A stretch of 5,515 nucleotides of DNA. It comes from Thermoanaerobaculales bacterium. GTDB taxonomy: Bacteria; Acidobacteriota; Thermoanaerobaculia; Thermoanaerobaculales; Sulfomarinibacteraceae. Position numbers and translations under genes: made by a program. Every line of letters starts with the position of its first letter. The first letter of the stretch is position 1. Positions 1 through 5,515 of the stretch are shown in pieces. The stretch covers positions 6,910 to 12,424 of the forward strand of contig JAOZPW010000096.1 of the NCBI GenBank assembly GCA_029932545.1, written 5' to 3'. The notes under the pieces are model-generated. The model was not told where the DNA came from. It saw only the letters and a program-made list of their open reading frames with translations, and did not search any database.

Positions 1-27
1 GTGGCCCTCATCGAGGGAATCTCTCAT
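1..27 (-). CDS. possible start of a downstream gene, cut by the window edge
   Basis: Five bases after the stop of the SDR-radical SAM gene an ATG opens a frame (MRDSLDEGH) that stays open to the window edge. Only nine codons are visible, so no product can be named. A purine-rich AGGGG lies upstream but only about two bases from the ATG, which is too close for a good ribosome binding site. A second ATG at 9-11 in another frame has GAGAG at a better spacing. The close spacing would suit an operon with the gene upstream, but this could equally be non-coding. Confidence 0.2.
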
Positions 28-32
28 GGCCC

Positions 33-1940
33 CTAGAGGCCATAGAGGTAGTGGCAGGTGCGACAGCCTTCGGGGGCTTGCGGCATGGCAGCAATGACCC
101 GATTGAAGGCTTCCTGCATAGCGAGCAGGTTTGGAGGAAAGTCTTCGCCGGCAAGCGCCTTGTCGTGGGCTCGCTCGCGCTCCTCGAAGGTCTCGCGGTA
201 GAAGAGGCAGAGGTCGCTGTCCCAGATCTCGTCCAGGGAATCCTCCGGCAGACGGCCGTAGTGCACGGCGGGGAATTCGACGGGCTCGCCGAGGAACGAA
301 CTCGGTCCGGCGACGGCGAGGTTGATGCAGGGTGCCACTACGCCGTCGTAGCGCACGAAGAGGGCGGTGCGAGGGTCTTGGCCGCAGACCGGCGTCTCCT
401 CCGGCTGAAAACGGGGCTGGGTGACCTCGATTCCGAGCTTTTCCCCGAGCCGTCGCGCCCGGCGTACCGCCCGGCGGAGCTGATGGAGTTGTTTGTCGTC
501 CCGGTGGTGGAACAAGGCGAAGCCGGAGCCCGCCTCCCCGCGGGAGACGTCGGCCTGCTTGAGCTGGAGCACATCGACTCCGAGGTCCGCCGCCAGCCGC
601 ACCATCTCCTCGAGCTGGCAGACCGTGTCGGGCATCATCAGGAAGTTGATCATCAGCCGCGGGTGGCCCTCCGATCGCCGCACCGCCAGTCGTTCGAGGT
701 TCCCACAGACCGTCTCGAACGCGGCGCCCTTGCGGATCGACTCGTAGACCTCGGCTGTGGCGCCATCGATGGATACCGCCACCCAATCCACGCCGATCTC
801 GAGGATGCTCTCCACGGCCGCCTCTCCCATCAGCGTGCCGTTGGTCAGAAAGCCGACCCGGCACTGAGCCGCCTTGGCCTCGGCCATACGGTCGAAGAAC
901 CTCGGATGGAGCAGGGGCTCACCCCCTCCGCTGAAGTCCAGGGAGGCGATGCGATCAAGATGCGACGCAACGGCCTGCCACACCCTCTCGGGCATCAGTC
1001 CCTCGTACCGCACGCTCTCCCTCTCACACGTCCAGGGGCACATCACGCATTCGAGATTGCAGGCGAAGGAGGTCTCGACCTGAACGAGCTGCCACCTTCG
1101 TTCTTCGCGAGGTGTGTGGTCCGTGGGCCGCGCCCGCGCCCAATCCCGCAGCGGCCGGACCTTCCTCTCGCGCCAGCCCAGCCAGAGGGCCGCGAGTCCT
1201 GCCGCGGCTCTCGCGCGGCGGTCGAGCCAGAGCTCTCCGGAACCCCGGCCCATTGCGGCGACGATCCTCTCCGCTGCGGGTGCAGGATCGGCTCCGCATC
1301 CCCCTCCCGACAGACAGAGTCCGGGACGACGGGATTCACTGTACGCGTGTTCATCGAAGTTGGTATCGAGGGTTCCTGGAAAGACGTCAAGGACCCGGAT
1401 GCCGAGGGGCTCGACTTCCACTCGAAGAGTGTTGGAGAGAACTGCGAGAGCCGACTTGGAAGCGCTGTAGATCCCGCGGGTAGGCATCGCGCCGCGGCCG
1501 GAGCAGGATTCGATGTTGACGATCAGGCCCTCACCGAGCGCTGCCATCCGAGGCAGCAGCGCCAGAGTCAGGGCCAGCGGAGAGAAGGTGTTGACCTCGA
1601 AGACTCGCCGCGTGGTTTTCTCGTCGGTCTCCTCGATCAGTGCGTTGTAGCCGACGCCGGCATTGTTGATCAGCACCTCCAGGCGGTCCCAGACGGCGGC
1701 CGCATCCCGGGCCAGCCGCCCGGCCTCGCCGGGCAGCGCAAGATCCGCCGCGATGCCCCGAATCTCCGCACCCTCGGGAAGTTCGTGGATCAGGCGGTGG
1801 AGGTCCTCGGAGCTGCGTGCCGAGACCACCAGCCGAGCGCCGGCCTCCGCCAGCCGCCGGGCCAGTGCCCGGCCCAGCCCTCCGGTCGCCCCGGTGAGCA
1901 ACACGACTCGACCCGCTAAATCCAGATGGAGACTCGCCAT
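33..1940 (-). CDS. fused SDR oxidoreductase - radical SAM/SPASM-twitch enzyme, 635 aa
   Basis: One uninterrupted frame encodes two enzymes. Residues 1 to about 270 form a classical short-chain dehydrogenase/reductase: the nucleotide-binding loop TGATGGLG is at 16-23, NNAG at 92-95, catalytic Ser145 and Y158-SAS-K162, and PGT at 188-190. About 285-635 form a radical SAM enzyme: ETSFACNLECVMC (289-301) holds the C-x3-C-x2-C cluster motif (C294, C298, C301), followed by SGGGEP (337-342), TNGT and SIDGA. The C-terminal C519-x13-G-x4-C538 and C626-x2-C629 look like a shortened SPASM or twitch domain binding one extra iron-sulfur cluster. The SDR half should move hydride with NAD(P)H and the radical half should cleave SAM to abstract hydrogen; the substrate is unknown. 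A GTG at 1979 would add 13 residues, but the ATG at 1940 is preferred because it has a purine-rich site upstream and begins right at the SDR fold. No signal peptide is seen, so it is probably cytoplasmic. Domain calls are firm; the joint function is inference. Confidence 0.93.
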   Translation of the reverse strand: MASLHLDLAGRVVLLTGATGGLGRALARRLAEAGARLVVSARSSEDLHRLIHELPEGAEIRGIAADLALPGEAGRLARDAAAVWDRLEVLINNAGVGYNALIEETDEKTTRRVFEVNTFSPLALTLALLPRMAALGEGLIVNIESCSGRGAMPTRGIYSASKSALAVLSNTLRVEVEPLGIRVLDVFPGTLDTNFDEHAYSESRRPGLCLSGGGCGADPAPAAERIVAAMGRGSGELWLDRRARAAAGLAALWLGWRERKVRPLRDWARARPTDHTPREERRWQLVQVETSFACNLECVMCPWTCERESVRYEGLMPERVWQAVASHLDRIASLDFSGGGEPLLHPRFFDRMAEAKAAQCRVGFLTNGTLMGEAAVESILEIGVDWVAVSIDGATAEVYESIRKGAAFETVCGNLERLAVRRSEGHPRLMINFLMMPDTVCQLEEMVRLAADLGVDVLQLKQADVSRGEAGSGFALFHHRDDKQLHQLRRAVRRARRLGEKLGIEVTQPRFQPEETPVCGQDPRTALFVRYDGVVAPCINLAVAGPSSFLGEPVEFPAVHYGRLPEDSLDEIWDSDLCLFYRETFEERERAHDKALAGEDFPPNLLAMQEAFNRVIAAMPQAPEGCRTCHYLYGL

Positions 1941-2189
1941 AATAGAGCTGCCTCTCGATTCCGTAACGAACCAGAACACACCGGGAGAAGGAGTGCTTCA
2001 CCTACCGCATCCAGGAGGGCGAAGCGAGAGTTATTCCCTCTCCGGCATCCCCAAGCAGCATACCAGGGCTGAAGGCCTTCTCGGGGCAGATTGACCACCA
2101 GCCGGCACCCGTACGTCGAGGTGTTTAACTGCCCGGCCACGGCCACCCAGTCTGCAACCATGTATCCCTTCCGGCCGACAACCCCACCG
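1941..2189. other. non-coding stretch upstream of the SDR-radical SAM gene
   Basis: No gene is supported here. A minus-strand frame of about 80 codons runs through it into the SDR gene, but its product resembles nothing known and lacks a start signal. The stretch must hold the leader, and perhaps the promoter, of the SDR-radical SAM gene, yet no clear sigma-70-like boxes are visible. The only structural mark is the 10-base palindrome GAAGGCCTTC at 2071-2080. Confidence 0.5.
1951..1956 (-). promoter_or_regulatory. ribosome binding site that favours the ATG at 1940
   Basis: On the minus strand GAGAGG lies ten bases before the ATG of the SDR-radical SAM gene. It is a moderate Shine-Dalgarno match. 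The alternative GTG at 1979 is preceded by a pyrimidine-rich stretch (CTCCTTCTCCC) with no such site, so this element decides the start. No convincing -35/-10 promoter was recognised further upstream. Confidence 0.4.
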
Positions 2190-2403
2190 TCACTTGACCT
2201 GCTCCTCCCCTTCCGAACCCTCCGTAAACCACCTGAAGATCGCCGGCAGCACGAGCAGCGTCAACTCCAACGCCCTGCCGTACAAGCTGGTTGAGATAGG
2301 TCACCAGGACCATGCGGTTCTCACGGGTGATCTGGCGCGGGCCCACGATCTCCCGCATCTCGACCACCTGCGACAACGGCACGGTGCCCTCGGATGACAT
2401 CTT
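2190..2403 (-). pseudogene. relic of an RND efflux pump gene (CusA/CzcA-like), deleted and frameshifted
   Basis: Three short pieces typical of RND inner-membrane pumps lie in the correct order. First is a periplasmic porter-domain piece, EGTVPLSQVVEMREIVGP followed by QITREN. It is joined directly to MVLVTYLNQLVRQGV, which resembles the usual 'NGVVLVSYINQLRREG' of a late membrane helix. After a frame change near 2270 comes ELTLLVLPAIFRWF and a short acidic tail ending in TGA at 2190-2192, resembling the last helix and C-terminus ('TLLTLLVLPALYRWF'). An intact pump has more than 1,000 residues and this retains about 70. At least two internal deletions, a frameshift and loss of nearly the whole 5' part are implied. 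It is not expected to be functional. The right boundary is uncertain: the same frame continues to about 2568 without recognisable pump sequence. The match rests on remembered family motifs. Confidence 0.72.
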
Positions 2404-2652
2404 CCATGCCTGCCTGGGAGCCCACCTGCCACTGGTCTTTTGGCTTGCGGAAGCGGTTGGCATCCTCCAGGCGTCCTCGGGTTTGCAGGAGGTCCGACTA
2501 CAGGCGAAATTTTTCGATTGCGTGAGAAAACCGGCCGGCGATTTGCCGAAAGAACTGAACGTGAACATCAGTGAAAGCCTCTTTTTGTTGAGACGAGAAA
2601 AAGAGGAATCTCAGAGGGTTGCCCATGGCATAGAGGGGGCAGGTCAAGCATT
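2404..2652. other. intergenic remnant zone without an intact gene
   Basis: This stretch separates the stop of the large surface protein from the RND relic. It contains the AT-rich inverted repeat at 2578-2606, a CCGGCCGG palindrome near 2531-2538, and a minus-strand phrase YAMGNPLRF (around 2606-2632) that weakly recalls IS5-family transposases ('DALGNPLRF'). A plus-strand frame also runs through it but lies antisense to the RND relic and is probably a shadow. No promoter was recognised. Confidence 0.45.
2578..2606. repeat. perfect 9-bp AT-rich inverted repeat, possible weak terminator
   Basis: CCTCTTTTT at 2578-2586 is exactly complementary to AAAAAGAGG at 2598-2606, with an 11-base spacer. 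It starts about 47 bases after the stop codon of the large surface protein, where a transcription terminator would be expected. The stem is AT-rich and no clean run of T follows on either strand, so it is not a canonical intrinsic terminator. It may be a weak bidirectional hairpin or a decay remnant. Confidence 0.4.
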
Positions 2653-5515
2653 CTACGGCACGTTGGTGCTCCACTCCGAGGTGTCTCCAGACTCGAAGCC
2701 GTCTACGAACAAAACCGCCAGGCAATCGATGTCAGTGGCCGAGTTGTTGCCGGTGCTCGGGTCGGTAACGCCCGCAGGCGCCGCGACAGTGGCGGTGTTG
2801 CTGATCCGATCATATACCGCTATCGGGTCAACTGTACACACCGCGGTGTAGCTCACCCAGGCAGAAACCGGCAGATCAGCGAAATCCGACAGGTTTCCAA
2901 CCACCGGTCCGGGCGTGCAGCCGGCACCAGCCGAAGCGGTACAGCTCCACTCGCAGTTGATCAGCTCGATCGGGAAGATGTCTTCGACCTTGGCGGAGAG
3001 GGCGTCGCTGGGGCCGTTATTGACAGCAGTGATCGTGTAGGTGACCGTGTCGCCCGGCTCGGCGATGAGCACCCCGTCGTCTTTGGAGATCGCGAGGTCG
3101 GCCTCGGGCGTCAGGGTGTCCGAGTCGCTGGCGCTGTCGTTGGCCGCGTTCGGGTCGATGACGCCGCTTGGTTCAGCCACCGTGGCCGTGTTGACGAGGT
3201 CGCCGGTGGCGCTCGGATCCACGGTGGCGTTGGCGACATAGGTCACCGAAGCGCCCGTCGGCAGGTCTACCGCGTCGCCGATATCGCCCGAGCCGTAGGA
3301 TGGATCCAGGGACAGCTGATCCCAGCTGGTCCCGTTCCAGTGGTGGGCGTTGAGCCCGCTGCAGGTGTTGCCGGAAAGCTCGCCGGCTGAGTAGAAGAAG
3401 CTACCGAACGCGTCCCGGCCGGTCGTGTTGGTGGGGGCGATGTCGAAGCAGCGTTGCACACTCTCTCCCGGGATGGCGGTGCAGTGCTGGTTGCCGCTGA
3501 TGGTGACCGTGGTACTGCCGAGGTCGGCGTTGTTGGCGTTGAGGGTCAGTCCGCCGTAGTCGCCGGTGTTGAAGAAAACGACCTCCGAGCTGCCGTTCAC
3601 ATCCTGTGTGCGCTGCAGGGCGCCGTTGTTGGTCAGGAAATTGTTGACGGTGAGACCGTCCGGGTCCATGTCCACAAGGGTGGCGCCGCTTTCAATCGTC
3701 AGGTTTGCAAAGGCGAGACCCTCGGCGGCCACGGTCTGAGAGCCGGCGCCGCTGAAGGTCACGACACCGTTGTTGGCGCTGAAGACGCCGCCGTTGTAGC
3801 CGAGGTCGCCGCCGACGTCGACTCCATGGTCCGACGCCGATACGTGCAACGTGCCGCTATTGAGAACCAGGTCGCCCTCCACGTTCAGGGGTGCAGTCAG
3901 GGTGGTGACAGCCGTGGAGGTCTGGGGGTGACTGCCGGCATGAAGGGCCGCGATCCCGGTCCCGTCCAGCGCCCGGTTGTAGACACGGACGTCGTCCAGT
4001 GCGCCGTCCAAGCCTCCGTCTGAACCGCTCCAGCCCAGGTGGACTCCGTCCCCAGGCGTCACCGTTCCGGATACCGACACCGGCGTGCCCAGCTCGACTC
4101 CGTTGAGGTACAGGCGCATGGTGCTCCCGTCATAGGTGGCGGCCACGTGGTACCAGTTGCTGTCCACCCAGGCGACTGAGGCTTCGAGGTTCGTAAGGCT
4201 GCCGAAGTTGACGTAGAACTGCAGCTTGCCCGTACCCTCGTGCTTGTATCGCAGGACTGCCTTTTCGTTGCGCAGGGTGATGATGCGCATGTTGGTGCTG
4301 GAAGGCGTGCTGTCCAGCCAGACCCAGGCCGATAATGTGAACTCCTGGAGGTCGTCGATGGCCGGTGTGTCGGGGATGCTGACGTAATCCGCAGGGGACC
4401 GTTCGAGATGGAGGGCGCCGGGGTCGAAGAAGCTCACTGCCGGGGGTGTGCCGGCTTGCCAGGACGGGTCCCCGTTGAGTGCGCCGTCGTGGTGGTAGCC
4501 GGAGGAGTCGGACGCGGTGGCGCCCGAGTCCTCGTCCAGCTTCCAGTAGCCCAGCAGGCCGTCGTTGAGGGTCAGGTGGCTGAAGGACGGGCCTCCGCTC
4601 TGGCTGCCGATGTAGCCGAGCGTCACCTGACCGCCTTGGCTGCTGCGGGGGTCAAAGGACCCGCCGGTGTGGAAGAACCCTCCGCCGACGGTCATGAATC
4701 CCACTCCGAATGGTGAGGCGAACGAGGCCCCGGATAGTTTGAAGTCGCCGCTGATGCCGATGATGCCGCTATAGCCGCCGTACTGCCCACCGGCCTGCTG
4801 CCAGTCGCCGTTGACTGTCAGCCGGGCGCCGTAGTTGATTCCGCCGGCCTCGGTGTAGGCGCTGTCGATGATCCAGCCTGCCACGGTGAGGTTGGCGTTC
4901 ACAGTAAAGGCCCGGTCGTGGTCGGCAAATACAGGGATGTTGTTGGGCGCCGGCAGGACGCCGCCCTGCCAGTTGCCGGGGGTTGAGGTGTAGCCGCCGT
5001 CAAAAGTATCCCCGGTCCACATGATGTAGGGCGACTCGTAGGCCCCGGTGTCGCACAGGCCACCGGTGGGGCGGGGTTCGTTGCGCTGGTCGGAGGTGTA
5101 GGTGGTGCCGCAGCCGTTCGTCCCTTCTGGAATCACGTCCACTGCGGGGCTGTCGTAGCTGAGGGCGTGGGTCTGAGTGGGTCCGCCGTTGTCAGCCAGT
5201 GGACCGAGCCTGGCATCAGAGGTTGTCTGGTCGCCGGTTCCGCTGCTGGGACAGCCGGCGCCGGAACCCACAAGGTTGTAGCCCTGGGAGGTGTAGTAGG
5301 TTGGGGAGCCGTTACAGTCGTTGCTGCTCGCACCCATGTCCGTATTCCCGGCGATGATTGTGCCCTGGACGCTGAAACCGCCACCATGGAGCCACTGAAG
5401 CCCGCCGCCTGAACTGCTGGTTCCGTCGTTGTCTGAGTCGGTGGTGTTGCCGGTGATGGTGCAGTGGACCAGGGTTACCGTGGAGCTGGAGCTGTAGTTT
5501 CTTACCCCGCCTCCT
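2653..5515 (-). CDS. large secreted beta-helix/LamG/DUF11 mosaic surface protein, 5' end missing
   Basis: The frame is open from the right edge to TAG at 2653-2655, so 953 C-terminal residues are visible. A Met at 5337 lies inside a beta-helix repeat and is not the start. Order in visible residues: 1-160, the end of a right-handed parallel beta-helix of the choice-of-anchor Q/polymorphic outer-membrane type (NYSSSSTVTL, IIAGNTD, GYNLVGSG, LGPLADNGGPTQTHAL, CDTGAYES). About 161-316 is solenoid with GDW..AGG and GGGFFHTGGSF turns. Then 317-527 is LamG, about 528-743 more solenoid, 744-799 the second half of a DUF11, 803-930 a complete DUF11, and 936-949 the tail FVDGFESGDTSEWS. Such proteins are normally exported and act in adhesion, polysaccharide binding or surface layers. 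The signal peptide would be outside the window, and no membrane segment is visible at the C-terminus. It has no enzyme motif. Its job is not shown by the sequence. Confidence 0.92.
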   Translation of the reverse strand, partial: GGGVRNYSSSSTVTLVHCTITGNTTDSDNDGTSSSGGGLQWLHGGGFSVQGTIIAGNTDMGASSNDCNGSPTYYTSQGYNLVGSGAGCPSSGTGDQTTSDARLGPLADNGGPTQTHALSYDSPAVDVIPEGTNGCGTTYTSDQRNEPRPTGGLCDTGAYESPYIMWTGDTFDGGYTSTPGNWQGGVLPAPNNIPVFADHDRAFTVNANLTVAGWIIDSAYTEAGGINYGARLTVNGDWQQAGGQYGGYSGIIGISGDFKLSGASFASPFGVGFMTVGGGFFHTGGSFDPRSSQGGQVTLGYIGSQSGGPSFSHLTLNDGLLGYWKLDEDSGATASDSSGYHHDGALNGDPSWQAGTPPAVSFFDPGALHLERSPADYVSIPDTPAIDDLQEFTLSAWVWLDSTPSSTNMRIITLRNEKAVLRYKHEGTGKLQFYVNFGSLTNLEASVAWVDSNWYHVAATYDGSTMRLYLNGVELGTPVSVSGTVTPGDGVHLGWSGSDGGLDGALDDVRVYNRALDGTGIAALHAGSHPQTSTAVTTLTAPLNVEGDLVLNSGTLHVSASDHGVDVGGDLGYNGGVFSANNGVVTFSGAGSQTVAAEGLAFANLTIESGATLVDMDPDGLTVNNFLTNNGALQRTQDVNGSSEVVFFNTGDYGGLTLNANNADLGSTTVTISGNQHCTAIPGESVQRCFDIAPTNTTGRDAFGSFFYSAGELSGNTCSGLNAHHWNGTSWDQLSLDPSYGSGDIGDAVDLPTGASVTYVANATVDPSATGDLVNTATVAEPSGVIDPNAANDSASDSDTLTPEADLAISKDDGVLIAEPGDTVTYTITAVNNGPSDALSAKVEDIFPIELINCEWSCTASAGAGCTPGPVVGNLSDFADLPVSAWVSYTAVCTVDPIAVYDRISNTATVAAPAGVTDPSTGNNSATDIDCLAVLFVDGFESGDTSEWSTNVP
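2656..2709 (-). other. C-terminal tail with DGFESGD...W motif
   Basis: The last residues, FVDGFESGDTSEWS and TNVP, follow directly on the DUF11 domain. From memory of such proteins, a terminal F-x-DGFESGD-x-x-x-W recurs at the end of many DUF11 and beta-helix secreted proteins in Gammaproteobacteria and Acidobacteriota. It has no hydrophobic helix or basic tail, so it is not a GlyGly-CTERM or LPXTG-type signal. A role in export or anchoring is only a guess. Confidence 0.6.
2728..3285 (-). repeat. DUF11 tandem: one second-half copy followed by one complete copy
   Basis: The block at about 3121-3285 (GDAVDLPTGASVTYVANATV ... NTATVAEPSGVIDP) aligns with about 2728-2895 (SDFADLPVSAWVSYTAVCTV ... 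NTATVAAPAGVTDP), roughly half the residues being identical with one single-residue gap. Between them lies a first half (EADLAISKDDG ... VTYTITAVNNGPSDAL ... NCEWSCTASAGAGC). The downstream copy is thus a complete DUF11 domain and the upstream one lacks its first half. DUF11 is an Ig-like stalk or spacer domain of surface proteins. Confidence 0.8.
3934..4566 (-). other. LamG / concanavalin A-like jelly-roll domain
   Basis: Coding segment of the large surface protein, about 211 residues. It opens with LLGYWKLDEDSGATASDSSG, passes through FTLSAWVW, WYHVAATYDGSTMRLYLNGV and closes with GALDDVRVYNRAL and an ALHAG tail. These are the hallmarks of the LamG-like jelly-roll (Laminin_G_3) family, which usually binds glycans or mediates adhesion. 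It is full length for the family. Confidence 0.93.
5035..5514 (-). other. choice-of-anchor Q / beta-helix C-terminal segment
   Basis: Coding segment of the large surface protein. The phrases V-T-L-V-H-C-T-I-T-G-N-T, GGGFSVQGTIIAGNT, YNLVGSG, GPLADNGGPTQTHAL, SPAVDVIP, DQRNEPRP and CDTGAYE are the standard run at the end of choice-of-anchor Q and CSLREA-type beta-helix proteins. The paired Cys around C-N-G and G-C-P, and the later Cys, fit the usual disulfide-bearing form. More helix rungs should lie upstream, outside the window. Confidence 0.88.

Noticed and set aside
5..17. Small hairpin CCCTC-ATC-GAGGG just after the SDR-radical SAM gene, considered as a terminator
   Set aside because: The stem has only five base pairs and no T-run follows on either strand.
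51..1919. Plus-strand open frame of 622 codons antisense to the SDR-radical SAM gene
   Set aside because: It is a shadow of GC-rich codon use. The opposite strand carries unmistakable SDR and radical SAM motifs, while this frame has no recognisable domain and no start signal.
2071..2080. 10-base palindrome GAAGGCCTTC, considered as an operator
   Set aside because: It is isolated, has no flanking promoter boxes or second copy, and such palindromes occur by chance in GC-rich DNA.
1916..2161. Minus-strand frame of 81 codons overlapping the start of the SDR gene
   Set aside because: It overlaps the 5' end of the SDR gene in another frame, has no ribosome binding site that stands out and resembles no known small protein.
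2312..2851. Plus-strand open frame of 179 codons spanning the intergenic zone
   Set aside because: It lies antisense to the RND relic and to the end of the DUF11 protein, both of which give recognisable protein on the minus strand; its own product is not recognisable.
5335..5337. ATG at 5337 as the start of the surface-protein gene
   Set aside because: The same frame continues upstream to the window edge with clear beta-helix repeat sequence (IIAGNTD, HCTITGNTT), so the true start lies outside the window.

Overview
The window is GC-rich bacterial DNA, and everything supported as coding reads leftwards on the minus strand. The organism cannot be fixed from this alone. The large secreted protein has a choice-of-anchor Q beta-helix end, LamG, DUF11 repeats and a tail ending in DGFESGD...W. 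That combination, with GC-biased codon use, suggests a Gram-negative environmental bacterium such as an Acidobacteriota (Thermoanaerobaculia-like) or gammaproteobacterial lineage. This placement is inference.

Right side, 2653-5515: the 3' part of a gene for a very large secreted or surface beta-solenoid protein whose 5' end lies beyond the window. It is a mosaic. In order it has the end of a right-handed beta-helix, solenoid sheets, a LamG/concanavalin-like domain that interrupts the solenoid, more solenoid, half of a DUF11 domain, one complete DUF11 domain and a short C-terminal motif.

Middle, 1941-2652: about 710 bases with no intact gene. It holds a heavily deleted and frameshifted relic of an RND heavy-metal/multidrug efflux pump gene (CusA/CzcA type), an AT-rich inverted repeat and a possible transposase scrap. 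This looks like a decaying zone.

Left side, 33-1940: an intact 635-codon gene that fuses an N-terminal short-chain dehydrogenase/reductase (SDR) to a C-terminal radical SAM enzyme with a short SPASM/twitch-like auxiliary-cluster domain. This is the most interesting object in the window. It joins a hydride-transfer enzyme and a radical enzyme in one chain, and so implies a two-step redox reaction on one unknown substrate. A further reading frame may begin just after it at the left edge. No RNA gene, CRISPR array or complete mobile element was recognised.
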